The notes under the pieces: generated by a model
Told to the model about the DNA's origin: nothing
What the model saw: only the letters and a program-made list of their open reading frames with translations
Database searches by the model: none
Shown here: positions 7,957 through 16,223 of the stretch, one piece after another
How the letters are laid out: each line of letters starts with the position of its first letter
Numbering within the stretch: the first letter of the stretch is position 1
Program-made: the position numbers and the translations under genes
Source: Casp-actino8 sp964513215
GTDB taxonomy: Bacteria; Actinomycetota; Acidimicrobiia; Acidimicrobiales; Ilumatobacteraceae
DNA: 30,695 nucleotides
NCBI GenBank assembly: GCA_964513215.1
Contig: CAZELU010000024.1
Location: 1 to 30,695 of the forward strand
Direction of reading: 5' to 3'

Positions 7957-9106
7957 GCACCTGCGCGCGCAGATCGTTCGCCAGGTTCTGAGCCATCTGG
8001 TTCATCACGTAGGCGAAACCGAGTTGCTTCTCGGGCAGAGCGAACGCCACCGACCCACCGGCGCCCGGATGTCCGAACGAACCTGGCCCGGCGTACGGAG
8101 TGAACTGGCCGTGCGTCATGAATCCCATGCCGAACGTGGTGGGCATGATCAGACACGTGTCAGGTTCGCCTGCTGGGGTCACCGTGGTTCGAGCAACGTC
8201 GACCGTCGACGATTCGAGCAAGCGCACACCGTCCACGTCACCGATGGTGGCTGCGTAGATGCGTGCGAGCGAACGCGCGTTGGTGATGCCGTTGGCGGCC
8301 GGGATCTCGGCGGCGTGCACATCGCGACGATTGAACGTGCCGTCCCCACCGAACGCTCCGTTGAGCGACAACGCCTGACCGCCCGGTGAGTTGGGGCCCA
8401 TGAATTGCTCGATCATGGCTTTGATGGCCGGATCGATGTCTTCACCCGGCGGGGGGTTGATTCCACCGATCATGGGCGACACGCGCGACTCCTGTGATTC
8501 GGGAAGACCGATCCAGAACTCGGCGCCGAGCGGGCGAACGATCTCGTCCTGCACGAACGCGCCGATGCTGCGCTTCTTGGGGTCGACGCGTCGCACGAGT
8601 TCGCCAGCCAACCAGCCGTAGGTGAGCGCGTGGTAGCCGTGCTTGGTTCCGATGTCCCAACGTGGCTTGGTGTCGGCCAGTCGAGCGGTGACGGTGTTCC
8701 AGTCGAGCGCGTCGGCGAGCGAGATGTCGCCGTCGACGGTGTAGAGACCGCACTGATGCGACAGCAGTTGCGCGACCGTTGCATCGCCCTTGCCGTGCTT
8801 GGCGAACTCGGGCCAGTACGTGGACACCTTCTCCGAGTACGACAGCAGTCCGCGCTGAACGCAGATGGCGACCGCGATGGCGGTGATGCCCTTGGTGGTG
8901 GAAAACACCAACTGCAACGTGTCGTCGGTGTACGCGGTGGTGCGCTCCTTGTCGAAGTGACCACCCCACAGATCGACCACTTTGCGGCCCCGGTGATACA
9001 CCGACACCGCGCAGCCGGTCTCTTGCCCGCTGTCGAGATTGGCCGCGAACGCGTCGCGGACGCGCTCCCAGCCGGCTTCGACCGATCCCCCCACCGAGGA
9101 CGACAT
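7913..9106 (-). CDS. Serine hydrolase, class C beta-lactamase/esterase family
   Basis: This 397-aa protein has the SxxK motif STTK (Ser69, Lys72), a Tyr at 158 in GYHALTYG matching the second active-site motif, and GHPGAGG (345-351) replacing the KTG box. That combination is typical of EstB-like esterases and actinobacterial LpqK/LipD-type proteins, not true beta-lactamases. No signal peptide is seen, so it is probably cytoplasmic and acts on an ester or lactone. The ATG at 9106 overlaps the stop of the LLM oxidoreductase by one base (TGATG), giving translational coupling. The C-terminal 14 codons are antisense to the end of the MFS gene. Confidence 0.88.
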   Translation of the reverse strand: MSSSVGGSVEAGWERVRDAFAANLDSGQETGCAVSVYHRGRKVVDLWGGHFDKERTTAYTDDTLQLVFSTTKGITAIAVAICVQRGLLSYSEKVSTYWPEFAKHGKGDATVAQLLSHQCGLYTVDGDISLADALDWNTVTARLADTKPRWDIGTKHGYHALTYGWLAGELVRRVDPKKRSIGAFVQDEIVRPLGAEFWIGLPESQESRVSPMIGGINPPPGEDIDPAIKAMIEQFMGPNSPGGQALSLNGAFGGDGTFNRRDVHAAEIPAANGITNARSLARIYAATIGDVDGVRLLESSTVDVARTTVTPAGEPDTCLIMPTTFGMGFMTHGQFTPYAGPGSFGHPGAGGSVAFALPEKQLGFAYVMNQMAQNLANDLRAQVLTDAAVACADSASH

Positions 9107-10161
9107 CAGCCGATCAGTTCCTTCAACGTCTCGATGGTCTTGACCGCGTCGGGGCCCACCGGATTGACCGACAACACCGTGACACCGGCTTCCTTGTACG
9201 CGGCGAGGCGCTCCTTGATGTAACCCTTCGGGCCCACCAGGTTGCTCTTTTCGATCATCTCGCCCGGCACGGCCTGGGCGGCTTCGTCCTTCTTGCCGGC
9301 CAGATAGAGGTCCTGGACCTCGATGGCTTCTTTCTCGTAGCCGTACTTCTTGCAGATGGTGTTGTAGAAGTTCTTGTCGCGCGCACCCATGCCGCCGATG
9401 TACAGAGCGGCGTTCGGACGAGCGAAGTCGAGGATCTTCTTCTGCGCATCGCCGGTGAGCGACTCGTCGATGGCCACCATGCCACCGGCCGAGATCTGCA
9501 ACTTGCCCAGGCTCGGATCGCGCTTGGCCAGACCCTTCTTCAGGTCGTCGCCCCACACGTTGTGGAACTTCTCCGGATCGAAGAAGATCGGCAACCAGCC
9601 ATCGGCAACTTCGGCCGTGGCCTGCACGCTCAAGCCCATGAGGCTGGCCCACCAGATCGGAATGTCGGTGCGGATCTCCTGGCCCGGCTTGATGATCTTC
9701 AACGGCTTGCCGAGACCCGTGCCTTCTCCCGCCGGCAACGGAACCTTCACGGTCTGACCGTTCATCTGGAACGGCTGCTCGCGCTTCCAGATCATGCGGC
9801 ACGCGTCGATGTACTCCTTGATGCGCTGCATCGGCTTCTCGTACGGCACACCGTGGAAGCCTTCGATCACCTGCGGACCCGAGGCCCCCAAACCGAGGAT
9901 GAACCGACCGTTGCTCACGTAATCGCAACCAGCGGCGGTCATGGCCATGAGCGCGGCGGTGCGGCTGTACACGTTCACGATTCCGGTGCCGATCTCCACA
10001 CGCGATGTCTTGGCCGCGAGGTAGCCCACCTGACTGATGGCATCGGCGCTGTAGGCCTCGGCGATCCAGACCACGTCGAGACCGGCCTTCTCGAGTTCGA
10101 CCACGCGATCGACGGCGGCATGGAAGCCTCCGGCGTAGTTGAGCATCATCGACAGTTTCAC
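9106..10161 (-). CDS. LLM-class F420-dependent oxidoreductase
   Basis: The 351-aa protein has the luciferase-like monooxygenase TIM barrel: an N-terminal strand KLSMMLNY, then GLDVVWIAEAYSADA, TSRVEIGTGIVNVYSR, GRFILGLGASGPQVIEGFHGVPYEKP and a C-terminal strand GVTVLSVNPVG. The GLGASGP and EGFHG segments are typical of F420-using members. These catalyse hydride transfer, often in lipid, quinone or xenobiotic metabolism, and the substrate is unknown. The GTG at 10161 follows AAAGGGG with good spacing, and the longer upstream open frame is arginine- and proline-rich with no homology. The serine hydrolase is coupled downstream. A TAGGGT promoter lies about 47 bp upstream. Confidence 0.87.
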   Translation of the reverse strand: MKLSMMLNYAGGFHAAVDRVVELEKAGLDVVWIAEAYSADAISQVGYLAAKTSRVEIGTGIVNVYSRTAALMAMTAAGCDYVSNGRFILGLGASGPQVIEGFHGVPYEKPMQRIKEYIDACRMIWKREQPFQMNGQTVKVPLPAGEGTGLGKPLKIIKPGQEIRTDIPIWWASLMGLSVQATAEVADGWLPIFFDPEKFHNVWGDDLKKGLAKRDPSLGKLQISAGGMVAIDESLTGDAQKKILDFARPNAALYIGGMGARDKNFYNTICKKYGYEKEAIEVQDLYLAGKKDEAAQAVPGEMIEKSNLVGPKGYIKERLAAYKEAGVTVLSVNPVGPDAVKTIETLKELIG

Positions 10162-10207
10162 GAGAACCCCTTTCGACGGGCCGGCAACGGGCCGAACCCT
10201 CCCGCGA

Positions 10208-10213
10208 ACCCTA
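10208..10213 (-). promoter_or_regulatory. -10 hexamer TAGGGT for the LLM oxidoreductase operon
   Basis: On the minus strand TAGGGT lies between the stop of larE (10223) and the GTG at 10161. It gives a leader of about 40 nt containing AAAGGGG. This is a leadered promoter using the same hexamer type as the leaderless ones. Confidence 0.4.
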
Positions 10214-10222
10214 CGCCCGGCG

Positions 10223-11092
10223 CTACGGGCGGCGGGAGTCGAACGCCGAACCGTCGTTGGCGGCCCGGTCGTCGACGGCCGAACGGGGGTTGAGGTTTCC
10301 GCTGCGGAATCCCTCCAGGTCGAGGGTGACGTAGCGATAGCCCGCACCCTTGACCGCCTCGATCACGGCGTGACGCGCCGACACGGCGCGGGCCAATTCG
10401 GTTTCGTCCACCTCGAGCCGGGCGATTTCGCCGTAGTGGCGAACACGAACCTGCCGGAAACCGAGCTGATGCAAGGCGGCTTCGGCCCGGTCGACCCGCG
10501 AGAGGATCTCGACCGTCACCGGCGTTCCGTATGGAACTCGGCTGGCCAGACAGGCCGCCGCCGGTTTGTCCCATGTGCGCAGATCGAGTCGGCGCGACGC
10601 TTCGCGAACATCGGCTTTGGTGAACCCGGCCAACACCAACGGGAACACCGCCCCACGTTCGATGGCGGCCCGTTGACCCGGCCGATGATCGGCGAGATCG
10701 TCGACATTGACTCCCAACACCACAGTGGCGCGCTCTCGTTCGGCGATGGGTGCGACCACGTCCATGAGTTCGGCTTTGCAGTGATAACAACGATCGAGAT
10801 CGTTGGCGCGGTACGCGGCCCGTTCCATCTCGGCGGTGTCGACCGGCGTCCACCGCAGGTTCCATTCGTCGGCCAGAAGTCGGCACTCGCGTTCTTCTTC
10901 GCCGGCCAGGCTGGGTGACACCGCGGTGACGGCATGGGATCGCTCACGACCGAGCACCCGGTGGGCGATGGCCGCGACGAACGCCGAGTCGGCGCCACCG
11001 CTGAAGGCCACCACGACCGAACCGAGATCGACCAGCACATCCTCGAGTGCGGTGATCTTCGTGCTCAGTTCGTCGCTCACCGGGAGAGTCAC
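10223..11092 (-). CDS. larE: LarE-like ATP-dependent sulfur transferase
   Basis: This 289-aa protein has the PP-loop SGGADS (31-36), RCYHCK (Cys102, Cys105) and DKPAAACLASRVPYG with Cys181, as in LarE. LarE adenylates and thiolates the pyridinium dicarboxylate precursor of the nickel-pincer nucleotide cofactor of lactate racemase. Lactobacillus plantarum LarE uses one sacrificial Cys (Cys176, equivalent to Cys181), whereas a three-Cys form such as that of Thermotoga binds a [4Fe-4S] cluster. This protein has all three. No larA, larB or larC is in the window. The GTG at 11092 is the likeliest start, since a CACGAT hexamer lies 6 nt upstream in the leaderless position. A GTG four codons later is the alternative. 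Confidence 0.88.
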   Translation of the reverse strand: MTLPVSDELSTKITALEDVLVDLGSVVVAFSGGADSAFVAAIAHRVLGRERSHAVTAVSPSLAGEEERECRLLADEWNLRWTPVDTAEMERAAYRANDLDRCYHCKAELMDVVAPIAERERATVVLGVNVDDLADHRPGQRAAIERGAVFPLVLAGFTKADVREASRRLDLRTWDKPAAACLASRVPYGTPVTVEILSRVDRAEAALHQLGFRQVRVRHYGEIARLEVDETELARAVSARHAVIEAVKGAGYRYVTLDLEGFRSGNLNPRSAVDDRAANDGSAFDSRRP

Positions 11093-11151
11093 ACCCCCAT
11101 CGTGCCACGCGAGAGTGGGTCGGCCCCTGGGTACGGGCAGACTCACGGGGA

Positions 11152-12066
11152 ATGTCCGCTGACCACGAACTCCGAAGCCGCGACCGCTTCCCGGTCGTCG
11201 ATGGCCGAATCGTGGCCGTTCCGGCCTCGGACAACGTGGTGCTGCGCACGATCGAGCGCACGCCGCAGACGGTTGACCCGTCCCTGCCACCCGTTCTCCT
11301 GATTCACGGCCTGGCCTCGAATGCGCGCATGTGGGACGGCGTCGGATCGGCCTTGGCTCGTCAGGGCATCGCATCGGTGGCGGTCGACCTCCGCGGTCAC
11401 GGACTCTCCGACAAACCCGACACCGGCTACGACTTCGACACCGTGAGCGACGACCTCGCAAAGGTTCTCGATCATTTCGAATGGCCGCGCGCGGTCTTCG
11501 TCGGCCAGTCGTGGGGCGGCAACGTCGTGGTGCACTCGGCTCATCGCCACGGCGATCGCGTGGTGGGTGCGGTCCCGGTCGATGGCGGCATGATCGAACT
11601 CAGTCACGTGTTCGCCGAGTGGGATCAATGTGCGCGCGCCTTGCGCCCACCGAACCTGTTGGGCACGCGTAGTGGTCGCATGGATGCGGCCATTCGTTCG
11701 ATGCACTCCGACTGGCCCGAGTCCGGAATCATCGGTTCACTGTCGAATTTCGAAGTGCTCGACGACGGCACGATTCGTCCGTGGCTCACACTCGATCGCC
11801 ACCTCGCAATCCTCCGCCATCTGTGGGAGCACCGTCCGTCCGATCTGTTTCCGCAGATCGACCGACCCGTCCTGTGGATCCCTGCCGACTCGGGTGACGT
11901 GGCCTGGACCGCCAACAAGGATCGCTCGATCGACGCCGCCACCAAGGCCTTGGCGAAGTCACGTGTTCACTGGTTCCGTCCCGCTCATCACGACGTACAC
12001 GCGCAACATCCCGAGCGCGTGGCCGAAGTGATCGTCTCCAACATGAAGAACGGCTTTCTGGCATGA
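11152..12066 (+). CDS. Alpha/beta hydrolase
   Basis: The 304-aa protein has the alpha/beta hydrolase fold with the oxyanion HGLASN (52-57), the nucleophile elbow GQSWGG (Ser120) and DLRGHG (79-84). A C-terminal AHHDVHAQHP supplies the catalytic His. There is no signal peptide, so it is probably a cytosolic esterase, lactonase or C-C hydrolase, and the substrate is unknown. It is divergent from larE with 59 bp between starts. The downstream gene overlaps its stop by 4 bp (ATGA), so the two are translationally coupled. The ATG at 11152 has a GGGGA very close upstream and no TANNNT at the leaderless position. Confidence 0.82.
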   Translation: MSADHELRSRDRFPVVDGRIVAVPASDNVVLRTIERTPQTVDPSLPPVLLIHGLASNARMWDGVGSALARQGIASVAVDLRGHGLSDKPDTGYDFDTVSDDLAKVLDHFEWPRAVFVGQSWGGNVVVHSAHRHGDRVVGAVPVDGGMIELSHVFAEWDQCARALRPPNLLGTRSGRMDAAIRSMHSDWPESGIIGSLSNFEVLDDGTIRPWLTLDRHLAILRHLWEHRPSDLFPQIDRPVLWIPADSGDVAWTANKDRSIDAATKALAKSRVHWFRPAHHDVHAQHPERVAEVIVSNMKNGFLA

Positions 12067-13328
12067 CCGCACTCCCCCGCATTCTCACGATCATGGGCTC
12101 GGGCGAAACCGCGCCCACCATGATGAAGCACCATCGCGAACTCATCGCTCGCCTTCCCAACGGTGCACGCGCCGTCGTTCTCGACACGCCGTACGGATTC
12201 CAGGAGAACGCACCCGAACTCGCATCGCGAGCGGTCGAGTACTTCCGCCAAAGTGTCGGCCATCCCATCGAGATCGCCGGGCTCACTCGTGTGAAGGGCG
12301 CCGATCTACTCGACGTCGAACAGGGTCTGAGCCGCATTCGTCAGGCCGACTACTTGTTCGCCGGACCGGGTTCGCCGACGTACGCGTTGCGCCAATGGGC
12401 CGACACGGCGGTACCCGATGTGGTTCGGTCGAAACTGCAGAACGGCGGCGCGGTCACGTTCGCATCGGCCGCCGCGCTCACTCTCGGCCGCTATACCGTG
12501 CCGGTCTACGAGATCTACAAGGTGGGCGAAGAGCCGCGTTGGCTCCCCGGACTCGACGTGCTGTCGGTGATCGATCTCGAGGTGGCAGTCATCCCGCACT
12601 ACGACAACTCCGAGGGCGGACATCACGACACCAGGTTCTGTTACTTGGGCGAACGCCGTCTCGCGATGCTCGAGGACGAGTTGCCGGCTTCGGCCCACGT
12701 GATCGGCGTCGACGAGCACACTGGCCTCATCATCGACCTCGAGGCCGGAACGGCCACGGTCATCGGCAACGGCACGGTCACCGTGCGTATTCGCGGTGCA
12801 TCCACCGTGTACGAGTCGGGACGAGTTCTGCCGATCGATGCGCTGCGCGACCCGGCCCGCGGGTCGGTGGCCGTCACGGCTTCACCGTCGACCGCTACCG
12901 CTCCGAGCACCGATGCATCGTCGTCCAGTTCGAGCGGTGGGTCGTTGTCACTGGCCGACGACGTCACCCGGGCCGAATCCGAATTCGACGCCGCCCTGGC
13001 CGCTGGCGACTCGGCTCGAGCCGTGCGCGCCACACTCGACCTCGAAACGTCGATTCGCAACTGGTCAGCCGACACTCTGCAAAGTGACGCCATGGATCGC
13101 GCTCACGCGGCTCTGCGGTCGATGATCGTGCGCCTCGGCGATGCCGCGGTGAAAGGTTTGGCCGATCCGCGCGAAGCCCTGGCTCCGGTGATGAACGTGC
13201 TCATCGAACTGCGCGGTGCCGTTCGGGCCGACAAGCGCTATGACTTGTCCGACTTGATTCGCGATCGCCTTGCCGCCGTCGGCATCGAAGTGCGCGACAC
13301 CCCCGACGGTCCGGTCTGGGTTCTCTGA
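12063..13328 (+). CDS. Peptidase S51-like domain fused to a cysteinyl-tRNA synthetase-like C-terminal tail
   Basis: This 421-aa protein has two parts. Residues 1-265 look like the peptidase E/cyanophycinase (S51) class I glutamine amidotransferase-like fold: IMGSGETAPT, FAGPGSPTYAL (99-109), a candidate nucleophile Ser135 in FASAAAL where the family usually has a TSAGA-type elbow, VIPHYDN (His179) and GVDEHTGLII. A Ser/Thr/Ala-rich linker runs from 270 to 296. Residues 300-421 resemble the DALR/anticodon-binding tail of cysteinyl-tRNA synthetase: EFDAALAAGD, WSADTLQSD, LSDLIRDRLAAVGIEV and the terminal DTPDGPVW. No synthetase catalytic domain is present. The changed elbow may mean a non-peptidase role. 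It overlaps the upstream hydrolase by 4 bp. Confidence 0.8.
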   Translation: MTALPRILTIMGSGETAPTMMKHHRELIARLPNGARAVVLDTPYGFQENAPELASRAVEYFRQSVGHPIEIAGLTRVKGADLLDVEQGLSRIRQADYLFAGPGSPTYALRQWADTAVPDVVRSKLQNGGAVTFASAAALTLGRYTVPVYEIYKVGEEPRWLPGLDVLSVIDLEVAVIPHYDNSEGGHHDTRFCYLGERRLAMLEDELPASAHVIGVDEHTGLIIDLEAGTATVIGNGTVTVRIRGASTVYESGRVLPIDALRDPARGSVAVTASPSTATAPSTDASSSSSSGGSLSLADDVTRAESEFDAALAAGDSARAVRATLDLETSIRNWSADTLQSDAMDRAHAALRSMIVRLGDAAVKGLADPREALAPVMNVLIELRGAVRADKRYDLSDLIRDRLAAVGIEVRDTPDGPVWVL

Positions 13329-13354
13329 CCCGCCGACGATCGGAGCAGAAATCC

Positions 13355-14227
13355 TCAGCCGGTGGTGAGCGCCGGACCCGAATGATGATCGAGGCCAGCC
13401 ACACGCGCGCGGCGTCGCACACCGACGCTCACGTACGCGACGATGAACGCCGCCGTACCGCACAAGATGATCACGGCACCGCTGGGAACGTCGGCGTACC
13501 AACTGGCGTACATGCCCACACCGCCGAACAGTGCACCGAGTACCGGTGAAAGCCACAGCATGCGGCCGAACGAGTTGGTGAGAAGTCGTGACGTCACCGC
13601 GGGCAGTACGAGCAGAGCCGAGATGAGAAGCACGCCGATCACGCGCACCGTCACGAGAATGGTGGCTGACAACAAGAACATGAGCGTCGCCTCCATGGCC
13701 GGCACTCGCACACCGCTCACGGCTGCCACTTCGGGGTCGAACGTGGTGAACAGCAATTTGCGATACAGCAACACCACAGCGACGGCGCTGACGATGCCGA
13801 CACCGGCGACTGCGGCGATGTCAGCGGGGAACACACCGAGCACGTTGCCGAACAAGACCGCGTCGATACTGCGGCTGGCTTGCCCGTAGCGAGCTTGCAG
13901 AGCGAGGCCCATGGCGAACGATGCTGTGGTGATCACACCGATGGCGGCATCGGCACCGATGATGCGCCGCCGGGCCACCCGTCCGATCATCAGACCCGAC
14001 GCCAAACCCCAGAGTCCGGCGCCGATGAAGTAGTTGAGTTCGAGAACGGCCGCCAACGCGGCCCCGCCGAAGATCGCGTGGCTCAGACCGTGGCCGATGT
14101 AGCTCATGTTGCGCAGTACGACGAAGACACCGATGAGACCGCACAGTGCACCAGCCAACGTGGCGATCACGAGTCCGTTGCGGAAGAACTCGTACTGGAA
14201 CGGTTCGGCGAAGTCGACCGCGAGCAC
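13355..14227 (-). CDS. Metal ABC transporter permease (ZnuB/MntB family)
   Basis: The protein has about 290 aa and 8-9 hydrophobic helices. It carries the family signature GVFVVLRNMSYIGHGLSHAIFGG (about 33-55) and the RVIGVLLISALLVLPAVTSRLL segment, both hallmarks of the ABC-3 permeases for Zn2+ or Mn2+. It forms the membrane channel of the importer encoded with the two following features. The start is uncertain. The GTG at 14227 has GGGGTG at 6-nt spacing and begins 1 bp after the ATPase stop. A GTG at 14236 would overlap that stop by 8 bp. This is the last gene of the three-gene operon, converging on the S51-like gene. Confidence 0.88.
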   Translation of the reverse strand: MLAVDFAEPFQYEFFRNGLVIATLAGALCGLIGVFVVLRNMSYIGHGLSHAIFGGAALAAVLELNYFIGAGLWGLASGLMIGRVARRRIIGADAAIGVITTASFAMGLALQARYGQASRSIDAVLFGNVLGVFPADIAAVAGVGIVSAVAVVLLYRKLLFTTFDPEVAAVSGVRVPAMEATLMFLLSATILVTVRVIGVLLISALLVLPAVTSRLLTNSFGRMLWLSPVLGALFGGVGMYASWYADVPSGAVIILCGTAAFIVAYVSVGVRRRARVAGLDHHSGPALTTG

Positions 14228-14228
14228 G

Positions 14229-15056
14229 TCAGGCACCCCGACGGCTGAGGCGCTCGCGGAGGTCGTCGGCACCATGCTCGACGACCACCGGCATGCCACC
14301 GTGCTGGAGCACTTCCATCGGCGCCCCATAGGTGCGCTCGAGGAAATAAGGCCGCAAGACGTCGTTGGGCGAACCATCGGCGATGACCGTGCGGTTGAAG
14401 CAGATGACGCGCGGCAAGTGGGCCGCCAAACCGTTGAGATCGTGGGTGGTCAGAACGATCGCCACACCGTCACCCTCGGGTGTCGCCTCGTTGAGGTCGG
14501 CCAGAACGTGGAGCACTTCGTGACGCGTGCGCACATCGACACCGGCGGTGGGTTCGTCGAGCACCAGGAGATCGGGCTTCTGCATGAGGGCTCGCGCGAG
14601 GAACACCCGCTGCTGCTGTCCACCCGACAACTCGCGGATGTGTCGACCGGCGAGTCCGCCCAGACCCAAACGCTCGAGCACGTCGTCGATCTCGCGAATT
14701 TCGGCCGCCGAGGTACGTGGCCACCACGAACGCGACGGGCGACTCATCGACACCACTTCGCGCACGGTGACCGGGAAGTTCCAGTCGACCGTCTCGAGTT
14801 GCGGCACGTACGCGAGGCGAAGTCCCGCGCGGCGGTGAACGTGGCCATGAACCGGCGCCAGTGCACCGAGCAGAGCACGCAGAACGGTCGTTTTGCCTGA
14901 TCCCGACGGACCGACGATGCCCACGAACTCGCCGGGAATGATGGCGAAGTCGACCGCATCGATGACCGTGCTCGATCCGTACGCGCATGACACGTGTTCG
15001 AACGCCACCAATGGCTCACCCGCGAGACGGGCCCGCGGAACGTCGACTTTGACCAT
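14229..15056 (-). CDS. Metal ABC transporter ATP-binding protein (ZnuC/MntA family)
   Basis: The 275-aa ATPase has Walker A GPSGSGKT (49-56), a Q-loop in YVPQLETVDWNFPVTV, signature LSGGQ (143-147), Walker B LLVLDEP (163-169) and the switch His205 in TTHD. The Q-loop sequence with DWNFP is characteristic of zinc/manganese importers. It drives uptake together with the permease and the lipoprotein. The ATG at 15056 lies 11 bp after the substrate-binding protein's stop. The open frame continues upstream into that gene without homology. Confidence 0.9.
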   Translation of the reverse strand: MVKVDVPRARLAGEPLVAFEHVSCAYGSSTVIDAVDFAIIPGEFVGIVGPSGSGKTTVLRALLGALAPVHGHVHRRAGLRLAYVPQLETVDWNFPVTVREVVSMSRPSRSWWPRTSAAEIREIDDVLERLGLGGLAGRHIRELSGGQQQRVFLARALMQKPDLLVLDEPTAGVDVRTRHEVLHVLADLNEATPEGDGVAIVLTTHDLNGLAAHLPRVICFNRTVIADGSPNDVLRPYFLERTYGAPMEVLQHGGMPVVVEHGADDLRERLSRRGA

Positions 15057-15067
15057 GAGGGAACTCG

Positions 15068-16123
15068 TTACTGCGGGTACACCGCGGTGTCGGGGCCGAC
15101 GTCGCTCACGTCGACGGACTTCAGAGCGCTGGCGTCGCCACCGAGGGCTTCCACCATCGTGACGTAGTTGAAGCGCATGAGGCCGAGCCACGAGTGCTCG
15201 GGGTCGCCCGGCCCACCCAGAAGGTCGTCGTCGCGCAACACGTCGACGTAGCGGACTCCGGTTTCGTTGCCGATCTGCTCGAGGACGGTCGACGGGAACA
15301 CTTCACTGCCGAAGACAGCCGAAACACCGGTCTGCTTCACCTGATCGATGAGATCGGCAACTTCCTTGGCGGTCGGTTCGTCGAACGACGACGGCTGAAT
15401 GGCGCCGATCACCGTCCAGCCGTATTCCTTGGCGAAATAGGCATAGGCGTCGTGATACGTGAGCAACTGGCGCTTCTCTGACGCAATGGTCTCGGAAGCC
15501 GTGCGCACCGCGTCGCTCAACGCCTCGACTTTCACCGCGAACGCTTCGTAGTTCGCTTGATAGGTGGCGGCGTTGGCACCGTCAGCGGCGGTGAGAGTGT
15601 CGCGGATGATGGCTGCGTACTCGAGAGCCATCGGCGGGTTGGTCCAGAGGTGTGGGTTGGGCTTGCCACCCTCCTTCGGGAACGAGAAGTCGTACACGTA
15701 TTCCGACTCGGGAAGAATGACCGTTCCGAGTTCGCAGATCACACTGCCTTCGCGCTGATTCGCCTCGGCCAATTCCTTGGTGGGCTCTTCGAGCACCAAA
15801 CCGTTGATGAACACGACATCGGCCGATTCGAGGGTGGCGGCCACACTCGGCGGAGGCTCGTACGTGTGGCTGTTGGTTCCTTCCGGAACGATGCCGGTGA
15901 TCTCGGTCGGAGTTCCGGCGGCGATGTTCGCCGCGATGCTCGTGATGGGAGCGACCGTGGTGGCCACGCGCACCGCGCGACCCGTGACCGGCGCCGGCAA
16001 CGGGCAGGCCGCGCTCACGTCGGGTGAGAACGTGTCCGATTCGTCGTCACCTCCGCAAGCGGCAAATAGCAGTAAACCGGCGACGGACAACGACAGAGCA
16101 CGACGGGAGGACTGGGGGGTCAC
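15068..16123 (-). CDS. Zinc/manganese ABC transporter substrate-binding lipoprotein (ZnuA/TroA family)
   Basis: This 351-aa protein starts with a basic N-terminus, a hydrophobic stretch and a lipobox ending at Cys23 (LFAAC), so it is a membrane-anchored lipoprotein. Metal ligands expected from the cluster A-I family are His86 (NSHTYEP), His158 (NPHLW), His224 (YHDAYAYF) and an acidic residue in the C-lobe (Glu274 or an Asp near 298). Three His ligands resemble ZnuA/TroA more than the His-His-Glu-Asp set of Mn-specific PsaA. There is no His-rich loop, so Zn versus Mn stays open. The GTG at 16123 has TAGGGT exactly 6 nt upstream. It is the first gene of the transporter operon. Confidence 0.9.
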   Translation of the reverse strand: MTPQSSRRALSLSVAGLLLFAACGGDDESDTFSPDVSAACPLPAPVTGRAVRVATTVAPITSIAANIAAGTPTEITGIVPEGTNSHTYEPPPSVAATLESADVVFINGLVLEEPTKELAEANQREGSVICELGTVILPESEYVYDFSFPKEGGKPNPHLWTNPPMALEYAAIIRDTLTAADGANAATYQANYEAFAVKVEALSDAVRTASETIASEKRQLLTYHDAYAYFAKEYGWTVIGAIQPSSFDEPTAKEVADLIDQVKQTGVSAVFGSEVFPSTVLEQIGNETGVRYVDVLRDDDLLGGPGDPEHSWLGLMRFNYVTMVEALGGDASALKSVDVSDVGPDTAVYPQ

Positions 16124-16129
16124 GTCACC

Positions 16130-16135
16130 ACCCTA
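16130..16135 (-). promoter_or_regulatory. -10 hexamer TAGGGT of the metal ABC operon, leaderless
   Basis: TAGGGT on the minus strand is 6 nt from the GTG at 16123. Just upstream, GGCG-n7-CGCC (16138-16152) is a weak inverted repeat, within the zone where a Zur- or MntR-type repressor would act. Its 4-bp arms are too short to assign. Confidence 0.5.
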
Positions 16136-16181
16136 CCGGCGACTTAAACGCCCTGCTAGATCGGTGTTTGTTGAGCGGAGC

Positions 16182-16199
16182 GGTCGGCTTTGACCGACC
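16182..16199. terminator. Stem-loop downstream of the acyl-CoA synthetase
   Basis: GGTCGG (16182-16187) and CCGACC (16194-16199) pair around a 6-nt loop, 25 bp beyond the minus-strand stop at 16224. It is followed on that strand by mixed sequence, not a clear U-tract. The position favours a terminator for the ligase gene ahead of the metal ABC promoter. Confidence 0.35.
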
Positions 16200-16223
16200 C
16201 GGGCGCCCTCCGGTCCGACTCGG

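Noticed and set aside
7913..9928. 671-residue fusion of serine hydrolase with an upstream segment
   Set aside because: The upstream part is an out-of-frame shadow of the LLM gene. The hydrolase starts at the TGATG junction at 9106.
9106..10347. N-terminal extension of the LLM oxidoreductase to 10347
   Set aside because: The extra 62 residues are Arg/Pro/Ser-rich, overlap larE and are unlike the family. The GTG at 10161 has a ribosome binding site.
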